Of a stretch of 64,000 nt of DNA, positions 35,178-43,642 are shown piece by piece. Made by a program: the position numbers and the translations under genes. Below the pieces are notes generated by a model. The model was not told the origin of the DNA. It worked only from the letters and a program-made list of their open reading frames with translations, and ran no database searches. Source of the stretch: Parasediminibacterium sp051861445 (lineage in GTDB: Bacteria; Bacteroidota; Bacteroidia; Chitinophagales; Chitinophagaceae). The stretch lies in assembly GCA_051861445.1 (NCBI GenBank), contig JBHYCS010000001.1:220127-284126 (forward strand), read 5' to 3'. How positions within the stretch are numbered: position 1 is the first letter of the stretch; each line of letters starts with the position of its first letter.

Positions 35178-36890
35178 TTGTTTATCAACACCAAATGCAG
35201 ACAGCAAAAAAGCAATGAACACAACAGCCAAAGCACCTACTACATTTAACCATAAAAAGCCCAATCCAATTACTTCATATTTATCTAAGAAAAATAGAGC
35301 TACTACCAATAATTCACCCAAAATAGCAGCATAAAAAACAGCATTGCCTTTTATTTTTTTCAGGTAAAATGCAACTAAAAAAATGCCTAAAATTACCCCA
35401 TAAAACAACGACCCCAATACATTTACCGCTTCAATTAAACTACCAATACCTGTAGAAAGTTCGGCGGTAATAATGCAAAAAACACCCCAAAAAAAAGTGT
35501 ATAGTTTAGACATTTTATATTCATAGGCACATTTCAAATCGTCGTTTTCAAATTGTTTTGCTTTTTTAAATCGTACATGAAAATCAATCATTGTACAAGA
35601 AGCCAATGAGTTTAATGCTGCAGCAATAGAACCCCAAGCAGCTAAAAAAATAATGGCTATCAACAATCCAATTAATCCTTTTGGTAAATAGTCAATCACA
35701 AATCGAAGAAAAATATAATTGGTATCGTTTGTATCTGCTAAAGGAACAGCCTTTTTTAAAACTGTTTTGTACTCTTTTTGCAAAACGGATAATTGCTTAG
35801 CTCCTTTTTGCAAGCTATCTTTATAAACATCTGATTGCGTTGAAAGATAGCTTTTACTTAGTTGTTGCTGCTTTAATTGAACCAATTGATAATTGCTATC
35901 AATAGCATTTAAAGTGGGTTTATACGAAGTTTGTAATGCTTTACCAGCAACTGCATTATTAAAAAAAACAGGAGCTTTATTAAATTGATAAAACGTAAAT
36001 AGCAAAGCACCAATTAACAATATTAAAAATTGCATAGGCACTTTTACCAAACCATTCATCAACAAACCAATTTTACTTTCGGTATTATCTTTTGCAGTTA
36101 AATATCTACCCACTTGAGATTGATCGGTTCCAAAATATGAGAGTGCAAGAAAAAATCCACCAATCGTTCCACTAATAAGGTTGTATCTATCTTTCCAATC
36201 GAATCCATTATTGGTAAAACCTGTAGTAATTACATTTAATTTTCCATTTATTCCTCCAATCTTCAAAGCATCTGTAAACCCCATTTCATTGGGTAAATAG
36301 TGAACAATGTAATAACCTGCTGCAAACATGCCTGAAAAAATAATCAACATTTGTAATTGTTGTGTATAAGCAACTGCTTTTGCTCCACCACTTACTGTGT
36401 ACACAATAAGTAACCCACCCATTACAATATTCGTCCAAAAAATATCCCACCCTAACAAAGATGATAGTATAATAGAAGGAGCATAAATGCTAATGCCTGT
36501 TGATAAACCTCTTGAAAGTAAAAACAAAAAGGAAGTAAATGCTCTTGTTTTAATATCGAAACGTTGTTCTAAAAATTCGTAAGCCGTAAATACTTTTAGT
36601 TTATTAAAAAGTGGCACAAAAGTGATACACAAAACCACCATTGCAATAGGTAATCCAAAATAATATTGTACAAAACGCATTCCATCGGTAAATGCTTGTC
36701 CAGGTGCAGATAAAAAAGTAATTGCACTAGCTTGTGTACCCATAATACTTAATAGCACTAAATACCAAGGCATACTTCTATTACTTAAAAAATAACCTTC
36801 TAAGTTTTTTGAAGTACGACTTTTATACAAACCATATGTAATAATACCTGCAAGTGTTACTACAAGTACCAACCAATCGATTAAGCTCAT
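35157..36890 (-). CDS. Sodium:solute symporter family protein
   Basis: From the ATG at 36890 this is a 577-residue membrane protein of the SSS family with about 13 predicted helices. LVLLSIMGTQASAITFLSAPG (about 45-65), GLPIAMVVL, VTGGAKAVAYTQQLQM-like text seen as VSGGAKAVAYTQQLQM (near 165-180), and GTDQSQVGRYL (near 260) are diagnostic. A hydrophilic coiled insert (about 330-395) with KQQQLSKSYLSTQS is unusual. It imports a solute with sodium. The start overlaps the stop of a 37-residue ORF (ATGA), and the upstream gene encodes an exported PIG-L deacetylase, so the substrate may be a deacetylated sugar product; that is inference. Confidence 0.92.
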   Translation of the reverse strand: MSLIDWLVLVVTLAGIITYGLYKSRTSKNLEGYFLSNRSMPWYLVLLSIMGTQASAITFLSAPGQAFTDGMRFVQYYFGLPIAMVVLCITFVPLFNKLKVFTAYEFLEQRFDIKTRAFTSFLFLLSRGLSTGISIYAPSIILSSLLGWDIFWTNIVMGGLLIVYTVSGGAKAVAYTQQLQMLIIFSGMFAAGYYIVHYLPNEMGFTDALKIGGINGKLNVITTGFTNNGFDWKDRYNLISGTIGGFFLALSYFGTDQSQVGRYLTAKDNTESKIGLLMNGLVKVPMQFLILLIGALLFTFYQFNKAPVFFNNAVAGKALQTSYKPTLNAIDSNYQLVQLKQQQLSKSYLSTQSDVYKDSLQKGAKQLSVLQKEYKTVLKKAVPLADTNDTNYIFLRFVIDYLPKGLIGLLIAIIFLAAWGSIAAALNSLASCTMIDFHVRFKKAKQFENDDLKCAYEYKMSKLYTFFWGVFCIITAELSTGIGSLIEAVNVLGSLFYGVILGIFLVAFYLKKIKGNAVFYAAILGELLVVALFFLDKYEVIGLGFLWLNVVGALAVVFIAFLLSAFGVDKQNTVSIN

Positions 36891-37000
36891 GCAAAATATT
36901 TTGTGAACCAATAAAAAAATACAATCAAAATCGCCAATACAATAATTACAAACCAATACCAGTGTTTCCACGACTTAAACAGCGGAATTTGCTCTTTCAT
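36887..37000 (-). CDS. 37-residue single-helix membrane micro-ORF, coupled to the symporter
   Basis: The frame starts at ATG 36998-37000 and reads MKEQIPLFKSWKHWYWFVII followed by more hydrophobic residues and WFTKYFA. A polar, Lys/Trp-rich N-terminus precedes one membrane helix (about 16-32). Its TGA stop overlaps the ATG of the symporter gene by four bases, which is a strong sign of translational coupling. It may act as a small subunit of the transporter. I do not recognise a family. The length is close to what chance frames can give, but the spacing argues for coding. Confidence 0.65.
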   Translation of the reverse strand: MKEQIPLFKSWKHWYWFVIIVLAILIVFFYWFTKYFA

Positions 37001-37008
37001 TTGTATGT

Positions 37009-37161
37009 TTAATTTTTGTTTTTACTACTAATAATACCACTTAACAATAAACCTAAAGCAAGCCCAATTAGTAATCCTATTTTCACATTTTTCAAAACCA
37101 AACTAATCGCCAAGGCAATTAAAATAATGGTAACGATGCTCATTCCTTTTCGCTGTTTCAT
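37009..37161 (-). CDS. 50-residue membrane micro-ORF between deacetylase and symporter genes
   Basis: The frame starts at ATG 37159-37161, three bases after the deacetylase stop, and ends with TAA at 37009-37011. It reads MKQRKGMSIVTIILIALAIS and continues into a second hydrophobic stretch ending SGIISSKNKN, so one or two short membrane helices. The basic N-terminus and Lys-rich end fit a membrane protein. It is followed eight bases later by the 37-residue ORF. Function is unknown; co-transcription with deacetylase and symporter is strongly implied by the spacing. Confidence 0.65.
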   Translation of the reverse strand: MKQRKGMSIVTIILIALAISLVLKNVKIGLLIGLALGLLLSGIISSKNKN

Positions 37162-37164
37162 CCG

Positions 37165-39696
37165 TTATTGTTTGGTAGCATTTAGAGCAATAATATTTGC
37201 TAATAATTTATACGCACCACTGTTTCCAGCTGGCAGTTGTCTAAACAAAACAAGGCTAACATAGGTAAAATGTCCTTTTCCAAATGCTGTAGTAATTAAG
37301 CTTCCATTTGTTTCGGTTTTATCACCACTATCTTTCATCGATAAAAGTTTTTCGTATTGAGCATTTGTAATATCTGCCTGATACGTACTTCTTTCTTGCA
37401 CCCAATTATCAAAATCTACTTTTGTAATGGTATTGGGATAATTTAAAATGGAATGATTGGGCAGTAAAAAATTTACAGGTGCATCTTCTTCAGTAACCCT
37501 AGATTGAGCATTTACACTAAAAGGAAAAGGCCCTACTAAAATGGGTTTATTATTCACAGAATTACTTCTGATATACTGAGCAATTAAATTGCCTCCATTT
37601 TTTACATAATCCATCAAAACTTCATGTTTTGTGGTGAGATATTCATGAATATTATACGCTCTTACACCTGTAATAATTGCATCGAACTGTTGTAATGTTG
37701 AGTTATTAATATCTTTTTCTTCTAAATATTCTACATCAAAACCTAATTGTAGCAGGGCTTCTGGAACTTTATCACCTGCACCATCAATGTACCCAATTTT
37801 TTTACCAATTGTTTTAATGGGGGTTTCAATAAATTTAGTTTGATCTTTAAACGAGTAAGTGATATCAGGAATATGATCGTAGCTAATGGTTTTAATGTAT
37901 TCTGAAAACACATACTTTTTGTTGTTTACAACTAATTCAACGGCTGCTCCCATAAAAGCACCTTTACTACCATTATAAAACTGTTTAATAGGAATATCAA
38001 GTGTAATTGATTTGTCTTTTTCGAAGTTGATGAGCTTATTTGTAAAAACTGTTTTTACCTTTTCTTGTAAAGCCATTAACGAAACAGAAACATTTTTCAT
38101 AGTAAAATTAGGCTTCACAACCACATGAATATTAGAGTCAGGTACAAAAGGTGTTTTATGAAGCGATTGAATATTTGTTAATGCCACACTTGGTGAAATG
38201 TATAAAGATACTTTGGGTAAAATGGTAATTGGTTGATAAACTTCACCTTTAACTGGATGTGTATATTTATACAAAACAGGTTTTTTAAAGGTAATGCTGT
38301 ATTGATTAAACAACAATACAAAACGAGCTTCATATACTGGTTTCGACCAAGCCTCACCTACCATTTTGGGGTTTTGAATAGCAAATCTTCCTTCAGATTC
38401 TTGAGGCTTTAATAACCAATATGGTTGACTATCTTCTGGTTTTGCTGTGTGTGCAGCTACAAAATTTACACTATAATTTTGATTAAATTCTAACAATTGT
38501 TGAATACTAGAATCTCTTTCATTTACCGCTATACTTCCAATTGAAACGGGAATTTTTTTACGAATATTTACAGCACAATTTATTTTAATAGTATCATCCT
38601 GTACACCATATTGTTGATTGGCTGTTGCCTCTAAAAACAAGCCACTACATTGCTCAATTAAATCGGTTATTTCAGATAGCTTTTTTTGAATCCATTGAGT
38701 ATGTAAAAAGTTACCTGTTATGTATTGATGTAATTCTACAAAAGCAGCAACACTCAATTCTGGTTTTTCAATATTATAAGTAGACACAATTTTATCAATC
38801 ATTTTTTCAACCGTATCCCCTTTTTCTAATCGATTCCAACCAATGTTTACTCCATCCATTAAATCGTTAGTAGCAGGTTCACCAGCAACATGACTAAAAT
38901 ATTCAAACAATTGTCCTCTCCTTCTTGGTCTACCTTCACCTTGACTTTTGTGCATGGTTCTTGCTTCTGCACCAATTTCGCCATAACCCTTACCAAACAA
39001 TGCATTAAAATTACCGATATCAATCTTTAATTGATTATCAGCAATTGTATTATTTCCTCCAAAGTTAAAAGTGTTCCAAACAATTCTTTTGGCTTGCCAT
39101 ACATCTACAAATTTTAATTGCTCTGGAAACATTTTTGGATTAGCTGCTGCTGCAAATGCTTCCGTTGCTAAAATTGCAGAAGCAGCATGATGACCATGAC
39201 CTGCCCTAGCATCTGGTGGAAAACGGTTAATAATAATATCTGGTTGAAATTTTCGGATTACCCAAACCACATCGGCTAAAATTTTTTCTTTGTCCCAAAT
39301 GTTCAATGCTTCTGTGGCACTTTTACTAAATCCAAATTCGTAGGCTCTGGTAAAATATTGTTCACTACCATCTATTTTTCTCGCTGCCAATAATTCTTGT
39401 GTTCTAATTAATCCCAATTCAACACCTTGTTCACTACCAATTAAGTTTTGTCCGCCATCACCTCTTGTAATACTTAAATAACCCGTTCTGTACATTTTTT
39501 CTTTTGCCAAAAAAGGCAGTAAAGTGTTGTTTTCATCATCAGGATGAGCAGCAATGTATAAAATACTACCTAATACTTTCAGCTTTTTAAGATTAGAATA
39601 AATATCAGCACTTGAATAGATAGCAGGAGTTTGTGCATTACCAATTGCTAGTATATTTAACAAAAGAATTGTTCTGAAAATATTGCTTAAATTCAT
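37165..39696 (-). CDS. Exported PIG-L family deacetylase with C-terminal amidotransferase-like domain
   Basis: From the ATG at 39696 this is an 843-residue protein with a signal peptide (NIFRTILLLNILAIGNAQ). The PIG-L/LmbE domain (about 35-280) has the metal motif AAHPDDE and GHGHHAAS, with RTQELLAA and INRFPPDARAG between. The middle is beta-rich, and the C-terminal part (about 640-840) resembles a class I amidotransferase or ThuA-like fold (IITGVRAYNIHEYL, YVKNGGNLIAQYI). PIG-L enzymes remove N-acetyl groups from sugars. The gene heads an operon with two micro-ORFs and a sodium symporter. The deacetylated substrate is unknown. The ATG at 39771 would add 25 residues before the signal peptide. 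Confidence 0.9.
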   Translation of the reverse strand: MNLSNIFRTILLLNILAIGNAQTPAIYSSADIYSNLKKLKVLGSILYIAAHPDDENNTLLPFLAKEKMYRTGYLSITRGDGGQNLIGSEQGVELGLIRTQELLAARKIDGSEQYFTRAYEFGFSKSATEALNIWDKEKILADVVWVIRKFQPDIIINRFPPDARAGHGHHAASAILATEAFAAAANPKMFPEQLKFVDVWQAKRIVWNTFNFGGNNTIADNQLKIDIGNFNALFGKGYGEIGAEARTMHKSQGEGRPRRRGQLFEYFSHVAGEPATNDLMDGVNIGWNRLEKGDTVEKMIDKIVSTYNIEKPELSVAAFVELHQYITGNFLHTQWIQKKLSEITDLIEQCSGLFLEATANQQYGVQDDTIKINCAVNIRKKIPVSIGSIAVNERDSSIQQLLEFNQNYSVNFVAAHTAKPEDSQPYWLLKPQESEGRFAIQNPKMVGEAWSKPVYEARFVLLFNQYSITFKKPVLYKYTHPVKGEVYQPITILPKVSLYISPSVALTNIQSLHKTPFVPDSNIHVVVKPNFTMKNVSVSLMALQEKVKTVFTNKLINFEKDKSITLDIPIKQFYNGSKGAFMGAAVELVVNNKKYVFSEYIKTISYDHIPDITYSFKDQTKFIETPIKTIGKKIGYIDGAGDKVPEALLQLGFDVEYLEEKDINNSTLQQFDAIITGVRAYNIHEYLTTKHEVLMDYVKNGGNLIAQYIRSNSVNNKPILVGPFPFSVNAQSRVTEEDAPVNFLLPNHSILNYPNTITKVDFDNWVQERSTYQADITNAQYEKLLSMKDSGDKTETNGSLITTAFGKGHFTYVSLVLFRQLPAGNSGAYKLLANIIALNATKQ

Positions 39697-39813
39697 ATTT
39701 ATCGAAATTGAAGTTATTCTTGTAAAAGCAAACGAAACAACACGAAGATAATGGCAGAAGCCAAAAGCCATTTACCTTTCATACCCTTACAACGCATTTT
39801 AAATAAATACATA

Positions 39814-40461
39814 ATGTCACAATCTTTATTACAAAAATTGAAAATAAAACCAACTGATTGTATTTTACTTTTAAACAAGCCTACAAATTATATCTACACA
39901 ATTCATCTTGAGGAAGTATCGTTTAAGTATACAAGCGATAAAAACAGCAATTACCAACACGTACATTGTTTTATCCAAAACAAAAAAGAACTTGAACAAT
40001 ACAGTGCAATAATTGCTAAACACATGACTTCATTAACAACTAGTTGGATATTTTTTCCTAAAAAAACATCAGGCATACAAACTGATATTACAAGAGATGA
40101 TGGTTGGGAAGTTTTAAATAAATATCAATTAAAAAGAGGTGTATTAATATCATTCAATGAAACATGGTCTGCATTTTCTTGCATACTTAATACTGGTAAA
40201 GAAGAATGTACAAATATCTCAAAAGATGTATCTGGCTTTATAAATTCAACAGAAAGAACTATTACTTTACCTACAAATATGCAACTAGCATTTGCCGAAA
40301 ATAGTGCTGCAAAAATAGCATTTGATCAACTTTCTTTTACAAACAAAAAAGAATATGTTCTTTGGATAGTTACAGCAAAAAAAGAAGCTACACAACAACA
40401 AAGATTGAACGAGTTAATTGTGAAATTATTAGCGGGATATAAAAATCCATACGATAAATAA
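39814..40461 (+). CDS. YdeI/OmpD-associated family protein with N-terminal DUF3052-like part
   Basis: From the ATG at 39814 this is a 215-residue protein. The C-terminal 65 residues have the YdeI bacteriocin-protection family signature: ITLPTNMQLAFAENSAAKIAF, then KKEYVLWIVTAKKEATQQQR and LLAGYK. The N-terminal 120 residues (LLQKLKIKPTDCILLLNKP) look like a DUF3052-type fold, where KLGIKPG and NAP are common. The two-part order recurs in bacteria. No enzyme activity is known for either part. A start at 39751 is possible but adds 21 residues with no match. Confidence 0.75.
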   Translation: MSQSLLQKLKIKPTDCILLLNKPTNYIYTIHLEEVSFKYTSDKNSNYQHVHCFIQNKKELEQYSAIIAKHMTSLTTSWIFFPKKTSGIQTDITRDDGWEVLNKYQLKRGVLISFNETWSAFSCILNTGKEECTNISKDVSGFINSTERTITLPTNMQLAFAENSAAKIAFDQLSFTNKKEYVLWIVTAKKEATQQQRLNELIVKLLAGYKNPYDK

Positions 40462-40497
40462 TTTCTTTAAAAAGAACATACTACCATAAAATTGAAC

Positions 40498-40527
40498 TTG
40501 TACTTTAAAGCGAAAACCTTACTTTTG
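40498..40527 (+). promoter_or_regulatory. Promoter of queA
   Basis: TTG (40498-40500), a 19-base spacer, then TACTTTTG (40520-40527). Both boxes and the spacing match the Bacteroidota -33/-7 consensus. The leader to the ATG at 40629 is about 100 bases. Confidence 0.75.
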
Positions 40528-40628
40528 CACACTTTCAAAAAATTTGATGCCGTAACATCAAGCGAATTTCAAGTAGCCACTTGAAATACACTTAATGTGA
40601 ACTATTTCGTAAAATTTTAAATAGACAC

Positions 40629-41678
40629 ATGAAATTATCACAGTTTCGTTTCGATCTTCCCCTCAATCTGATTGCACAGAATCCTACAAAGAAAAGAGAA
40701 GACAGTCGTATGATGGTTGTTGACCGTAAAACCGGCAACATGGAAAACAGACATTTTAGAGACATCTTAGAGTATTTCGACGATAAAGATGTTTTTGTAG
40801 TAAACAACACCAAAGTATTTTCTGCACGTATGTATGGTAGAAAAGAAAAAACAGGTGCTAAAATTGAAGTTTTTTTGTTGAGAGAATTGAATAAACCCAA
40901 TCGTTTATGGGATGTTATTGTTGATCCCGCAAGAAAAATACGTGTGGGCAACAAACTATATTTTGGCGATAACGAAGAATTGGTTGCTGAAGTAATTGAC
41001 AACACAACTAGCCGTGGAAGAACGATCCGCTTTTTATGGGATGATACAGAAGAAAGTTTTAAAGAAATGTTGGAGTTTTTAGGAGAAACACCATTACCTA
41101 AATACATTAAGCGTAAGCCTGATAATGAAGATAAAGAACGTTATCAAACGGTTTACGCAAAACATGAAGGTGCTGTTGCTGCTCCTACAGCAGGTTTACA
41201 TTTTAGTAAAGAATTAATTAAACGTTGCGAAATTTTAGGAATTCGTTTTGCAGAAGTTACACTTCATACAGGTTTAGGTACTTTTAGACCAATTGAGGTT
41301 GAAGACCTAAGCAAGCATAAAATGGATGCAGAATACTACCAAATTACGGAAGAAGCATGCAACATTGTAAATAAAGCAAAACAAACTGGACATAGAGTTT
41401 GCTCAATTGGCACTACAACAATGAGAGCTATGGAAACAAGCTTTACTGCACAAAAATTATTAAAACCGTCAGAAGGATGGACTAATCATTTTATTCATCC
41501 TCCTTATGATTTTAGTGTTGCAGATAGTTTGGTAACCAATTTCCATTTACCAAAAACAAGTTTATTAATTATGACTTGTGCTTTTGCAGGATACGATTTA
41601 GCAATGGAAGCTTACAAAAAAGCAATAAAAGATAAATATCGCTTCTTTAGCTACGGCGATGCTTTATTAATTATTTAA
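40629..41678 (+). CDS. queA: S-adenosylmethionine:tRNA ribosyltransferase-isomerase QueA
   Basis: This 349-residue protein starts MKLSQFRFDLPLNLIAQNP and has QueA signatures: VNNTKVFSARMYGRK, GAKIEVFLLREL, YAKHEGAVAAPTAGLHFS (about 178-195), EVTLHTGLGTFRPI (about 215-228), SIGTTTMRAMET and FIHPPYDFSVADSLVTNFHLP (about 292-312). It transfers a ribosyl unit from SAM to 7-aminomethyl-7-deazaguanine in tRNA, making epoxyqueuosine. Tgt of the same pathway is encoded at 57121-58260. A strong terminator follows the stop. Confidence 0.97.
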   Translation: MKLSQFRFDLPLNLIAQNPTKKREDSRMMVVDRKTGNMENRHFRDILEYFDDKDVFVVNNTKVFSARMYGRKEKTGAKIEVFLLRELNKPNRLWDVIVDPARKIRVGNKLYFGDNEELVAEVIDNTTSRGRTIRFLWDDTEESFKEMLEFLGETPLPKYIKRKPDNEDKERYQTVYAKHEGAVAAPTAGLHFSKELIKRCEILGIRFAEVTLHTGLGTFRPIEVEDLSKHKMDAEYYQITEEACNIVNKAKQTGHRVCSIGTTTMRAMETSFTAQKLLKPSEGWTNHFIHPPYDFSVADSLVTNFHLPKTSLLIMTCAFAGYDLAMEAYKKAIKDKYRFFSYGDALLII

Positions 41679-41694
41679 TTGATTGTTGATATTT

Positions 41695-41733
41695 AAAAAA
41701 AGCTTTCTATCTATTTTGATAGAAAGCTTTTTT
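41695..41733 (+). terminator. Terminator after queA
   Basis: AAAAAAAGCTTTCTATC and GATAGAAAGCTTTTTT form a 16-base stem with a six-base loop (TATTTT), ending in a T run. It starts 16 bases after the queA stop. Confidence 0.9.
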
Positions 41734-41846
41734 ATTGCAAAAATGTAGAAATGGCATATCTTCTAGTTTAAAATGAAAAATTATCAACCTTTAATTCTCG
41801 TTTGAAACGAATAGATACTACTTTTACAATACACTAAGTATTTTTA

Positions 41847-42260
41847 ATGAGTCAAACTTCCCCTGATAATTCACTTCAATACAACTTTCATCAAAAAAAA
41901 GCTTTGTTAATAGAAGACAATGAAATAAACATCATGTTGGTTTCAATGCTACTTAAAAAATTTCAATTGCATTTTGATGTGGCAAAAACAGGAACACAAG
42001 CACTAAAACTATTCAACACAAACGAATACGATATTGTATTAACAGATATTCATTTGCCAGAGTTTAATGGCGATGAAATAGCAGAAATTATACGAGCTAA
42101 TACCAATCCTAAAAAAGCAAATACGCCAATTATTGCACTTACAGCTACAAGTCTTTCAAGTGATTTAGAAAGTTATTTAGCAGTAGGAATTAACGACGTA
42201 ATGGTAAAACCATTTACAGAAGATGATTTTTTTGCTACCATACACAAACATTTATCGTAG
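41847..42260 (+). CDS. Single-domain response regulator (receiver only)
   Basis: This 137-residue protein is a CheY-like receiver. The acidic pair Glu23-Asp24 (LLIEDNEIN), the phosphoacceptor Asp67 (VLTDIHLP), a Thr in ALTATSL and Lys in VMVKPFTEDD are all present. The EDNEIN pattern is typical of receivers taken from hybrid sensor kinases. It has no output domain and so must act through a partner protein. It faces the aspartate kinase gene convergently with a gap of three bases. A cognate kinase is not visible here. Confidence 0.93.
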   Translation: MSQTSPDNSLQYNFHQKKALLIEDNEINIMLVSMLLKKFQLHFDVAKTGTQALKLFNTNEYDIVLTDIHLPEFNGDEIAEIIRANTNPKKANTPIIALTATSLSSDLESYLAVGINDVMVKPFTEDDFFATIHKHLS

Positions 42261-42263
42261 TTA

Positions 42264-43517
42264 TTATTTAAACACAACTTGTACCGTATCTACTGTTTTT
42301 TGTATTAAAAGCACCGATTTGTTGGCTATTAATTCTTCTAATAATCCGTTGGTATAATGTCGAATGGTTAATAATTGTAAATCTTTTTCTACTTGTACAT
42401 CAAATGTAGAAGAAGCTGCAATGGCTAGTGCTTCTATTTTTTCTGTTTTATCATCTAAACAAATTTGCAAACTCACTGCTCCAGTCTGTAACAAGTTGGG
42501 TTTTATTTGTAATATTTTAAATATTTCATACAAATCAATCATTGGTTGTTCACCCACAAATGAAAAATCTTGACTCATTAAATGCACCAAAACCTGGTTG
42601 TTTTTCACAACATAAATAGGTGGTAGATTTTTAACATGTTTTTTATGAATAATTGTGCCGGGCAAACTAATATCTAAAAAACATTTCACATGCAAAGGAA
42701 TTCCTTTGTTGTGTAAAGGTTTTATGGTTTTAGGATGAATTACTTGAGCACCATAATAAGCCATTTCTATTACTTCATCGTAACTCAATTCTTGCAATAA
42801 AACAGCTTGGGGAAATTGTTTAGGATCTGCACTCATTACACCTGCAACATCTTTCCAAATGGTTAATTTTTCGGCATTGAATAAGTTAGCAAAAATTGCA
42901 GCAGTATAGTCGCTACCCTCTCTTCCTAATGTAGTGCTTTCGTTATCATCTGTAGCTCCAATAAACCCTTGCGTTACATAGATAGGATATTCTGAAAATT
43001 GGATGACAGATAAACTTTCTTTTGTTTTCTTCCAATCAATATTGGCGTCTCTAAAATTATTGTCGGTTTTCAATACATCTCTTACGTCAAACCAAATGCT
43101 GTTTAAGTTGCATTCTCTAAAATAATGTTCCACTAAAATAGTAGAGAGCAATTCACCAACACATACAATTTGATCGTAGTAATAATCAAAACTTCTTACA
43201 GGCTTATCGTGTAAAAGCCATTCAACCTCCGTAAAAACATCTGTATATTTTTGTATACAACTGTTGTATTTTACTACCAGCAAATATTTAGCATAATTAA
43301 TATGCTGGTTTTTTATAACAGAAAACAACTCTATAGCCTCCTCTTTTCTTCCTTCAAAAAATGCAAAAGCTACTTTTTCTAAAGCATTGGTTGTTTTGCC
43401 AATAGCAGAAACAACAATCAATAAATGTTCGTTTGTATAAGTTTCTACAATTTTTTCAACTTGTTTAATACGTTCTATATCCTGTACACTTGCTCCACCA
43501 AACTTTAGTACTTGCAT
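42264..43517 (-). CDS. lysC: Aspartate kinase
   Basis: This 417-residue enzyme starts MQVLKFGGASVQDIERIKQV, the ATP-binding KFGGxS motif of the amino-acid kinase fold. TTLGREGSDYTAAIFA (about 210-225), TIWKDVAGVMSADPKQFP (about 233-250) and EMAYYGAQVIHPKTIKPL (about 265-283) are diagnostic of aspartokinase. The C-terminal 110 residues hold a divergent ACT pair. It phosphorylates aspartate, feeding lysine, threonine, methionine and diaminopimelate synthesis. It is monofunctional, as no homoserine dehydrogenase is fused. Confidence 0.95.
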   Translation of the reverse strand: MQVLKFGGASVQDIERIKQVEKIVETYTNEHLLIVVSAIGKTTNALEKVAFAFFEGRKEEAIELFSVIKNQHINYAKYLLVVKYNSCIQKYTDVFTEVEWLLHDKPVRSFDYYYDQIVCVGELLSTILVEHYFRECNLNSIWFDVRDVLKTDNNFRDANIDWKKTKESLSVIQFSEYPIYVTQGFIGATDDNESTTLGREGSDYTAAIFANLFNAEKLTIWKDVAGVMSADPKQFPQAVLLQELSYDEVIEMAYYGAQVIHPKTIKPLHNKGIPLHVKCFLDISLPGTIIHKKHVKNLPPIYVVKNNQVLVHLMSQDFSFVGEQPMIDLYEIFKILQIKPNLLQTGAVSLQICLDDKTEKIEALAIAASSTFDVQVEKDLQLLTIRHYTNGLLEELIANKSVLLIQKTVDTVQVVFK

Positions 43518-43610
43518 ATTTTCTGTTTTTCAATTACAAAGATGCTATTTAGAATGTTAAAGTTTTTTATAAATTCTTACTATATTTTCAATAATTTCTG
43601 AAAATACAAT

Positions 43611-43618
43611 TACATTTG
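43611..43618 (+). promoter_or_regulatory. Candidate -7 box of the NDH-2 gene
   Basis: TACATTTG matches TAnnTTTG. It lies 25 bases upstream of the ATG at 43643 and would place the transcript start after the earlier alternative start at 43616, which supports the 43643 start. Confidence 0.5.
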
Positions 43619-43642
43619 TGTGTAAAAGAAAAATCAACAATC

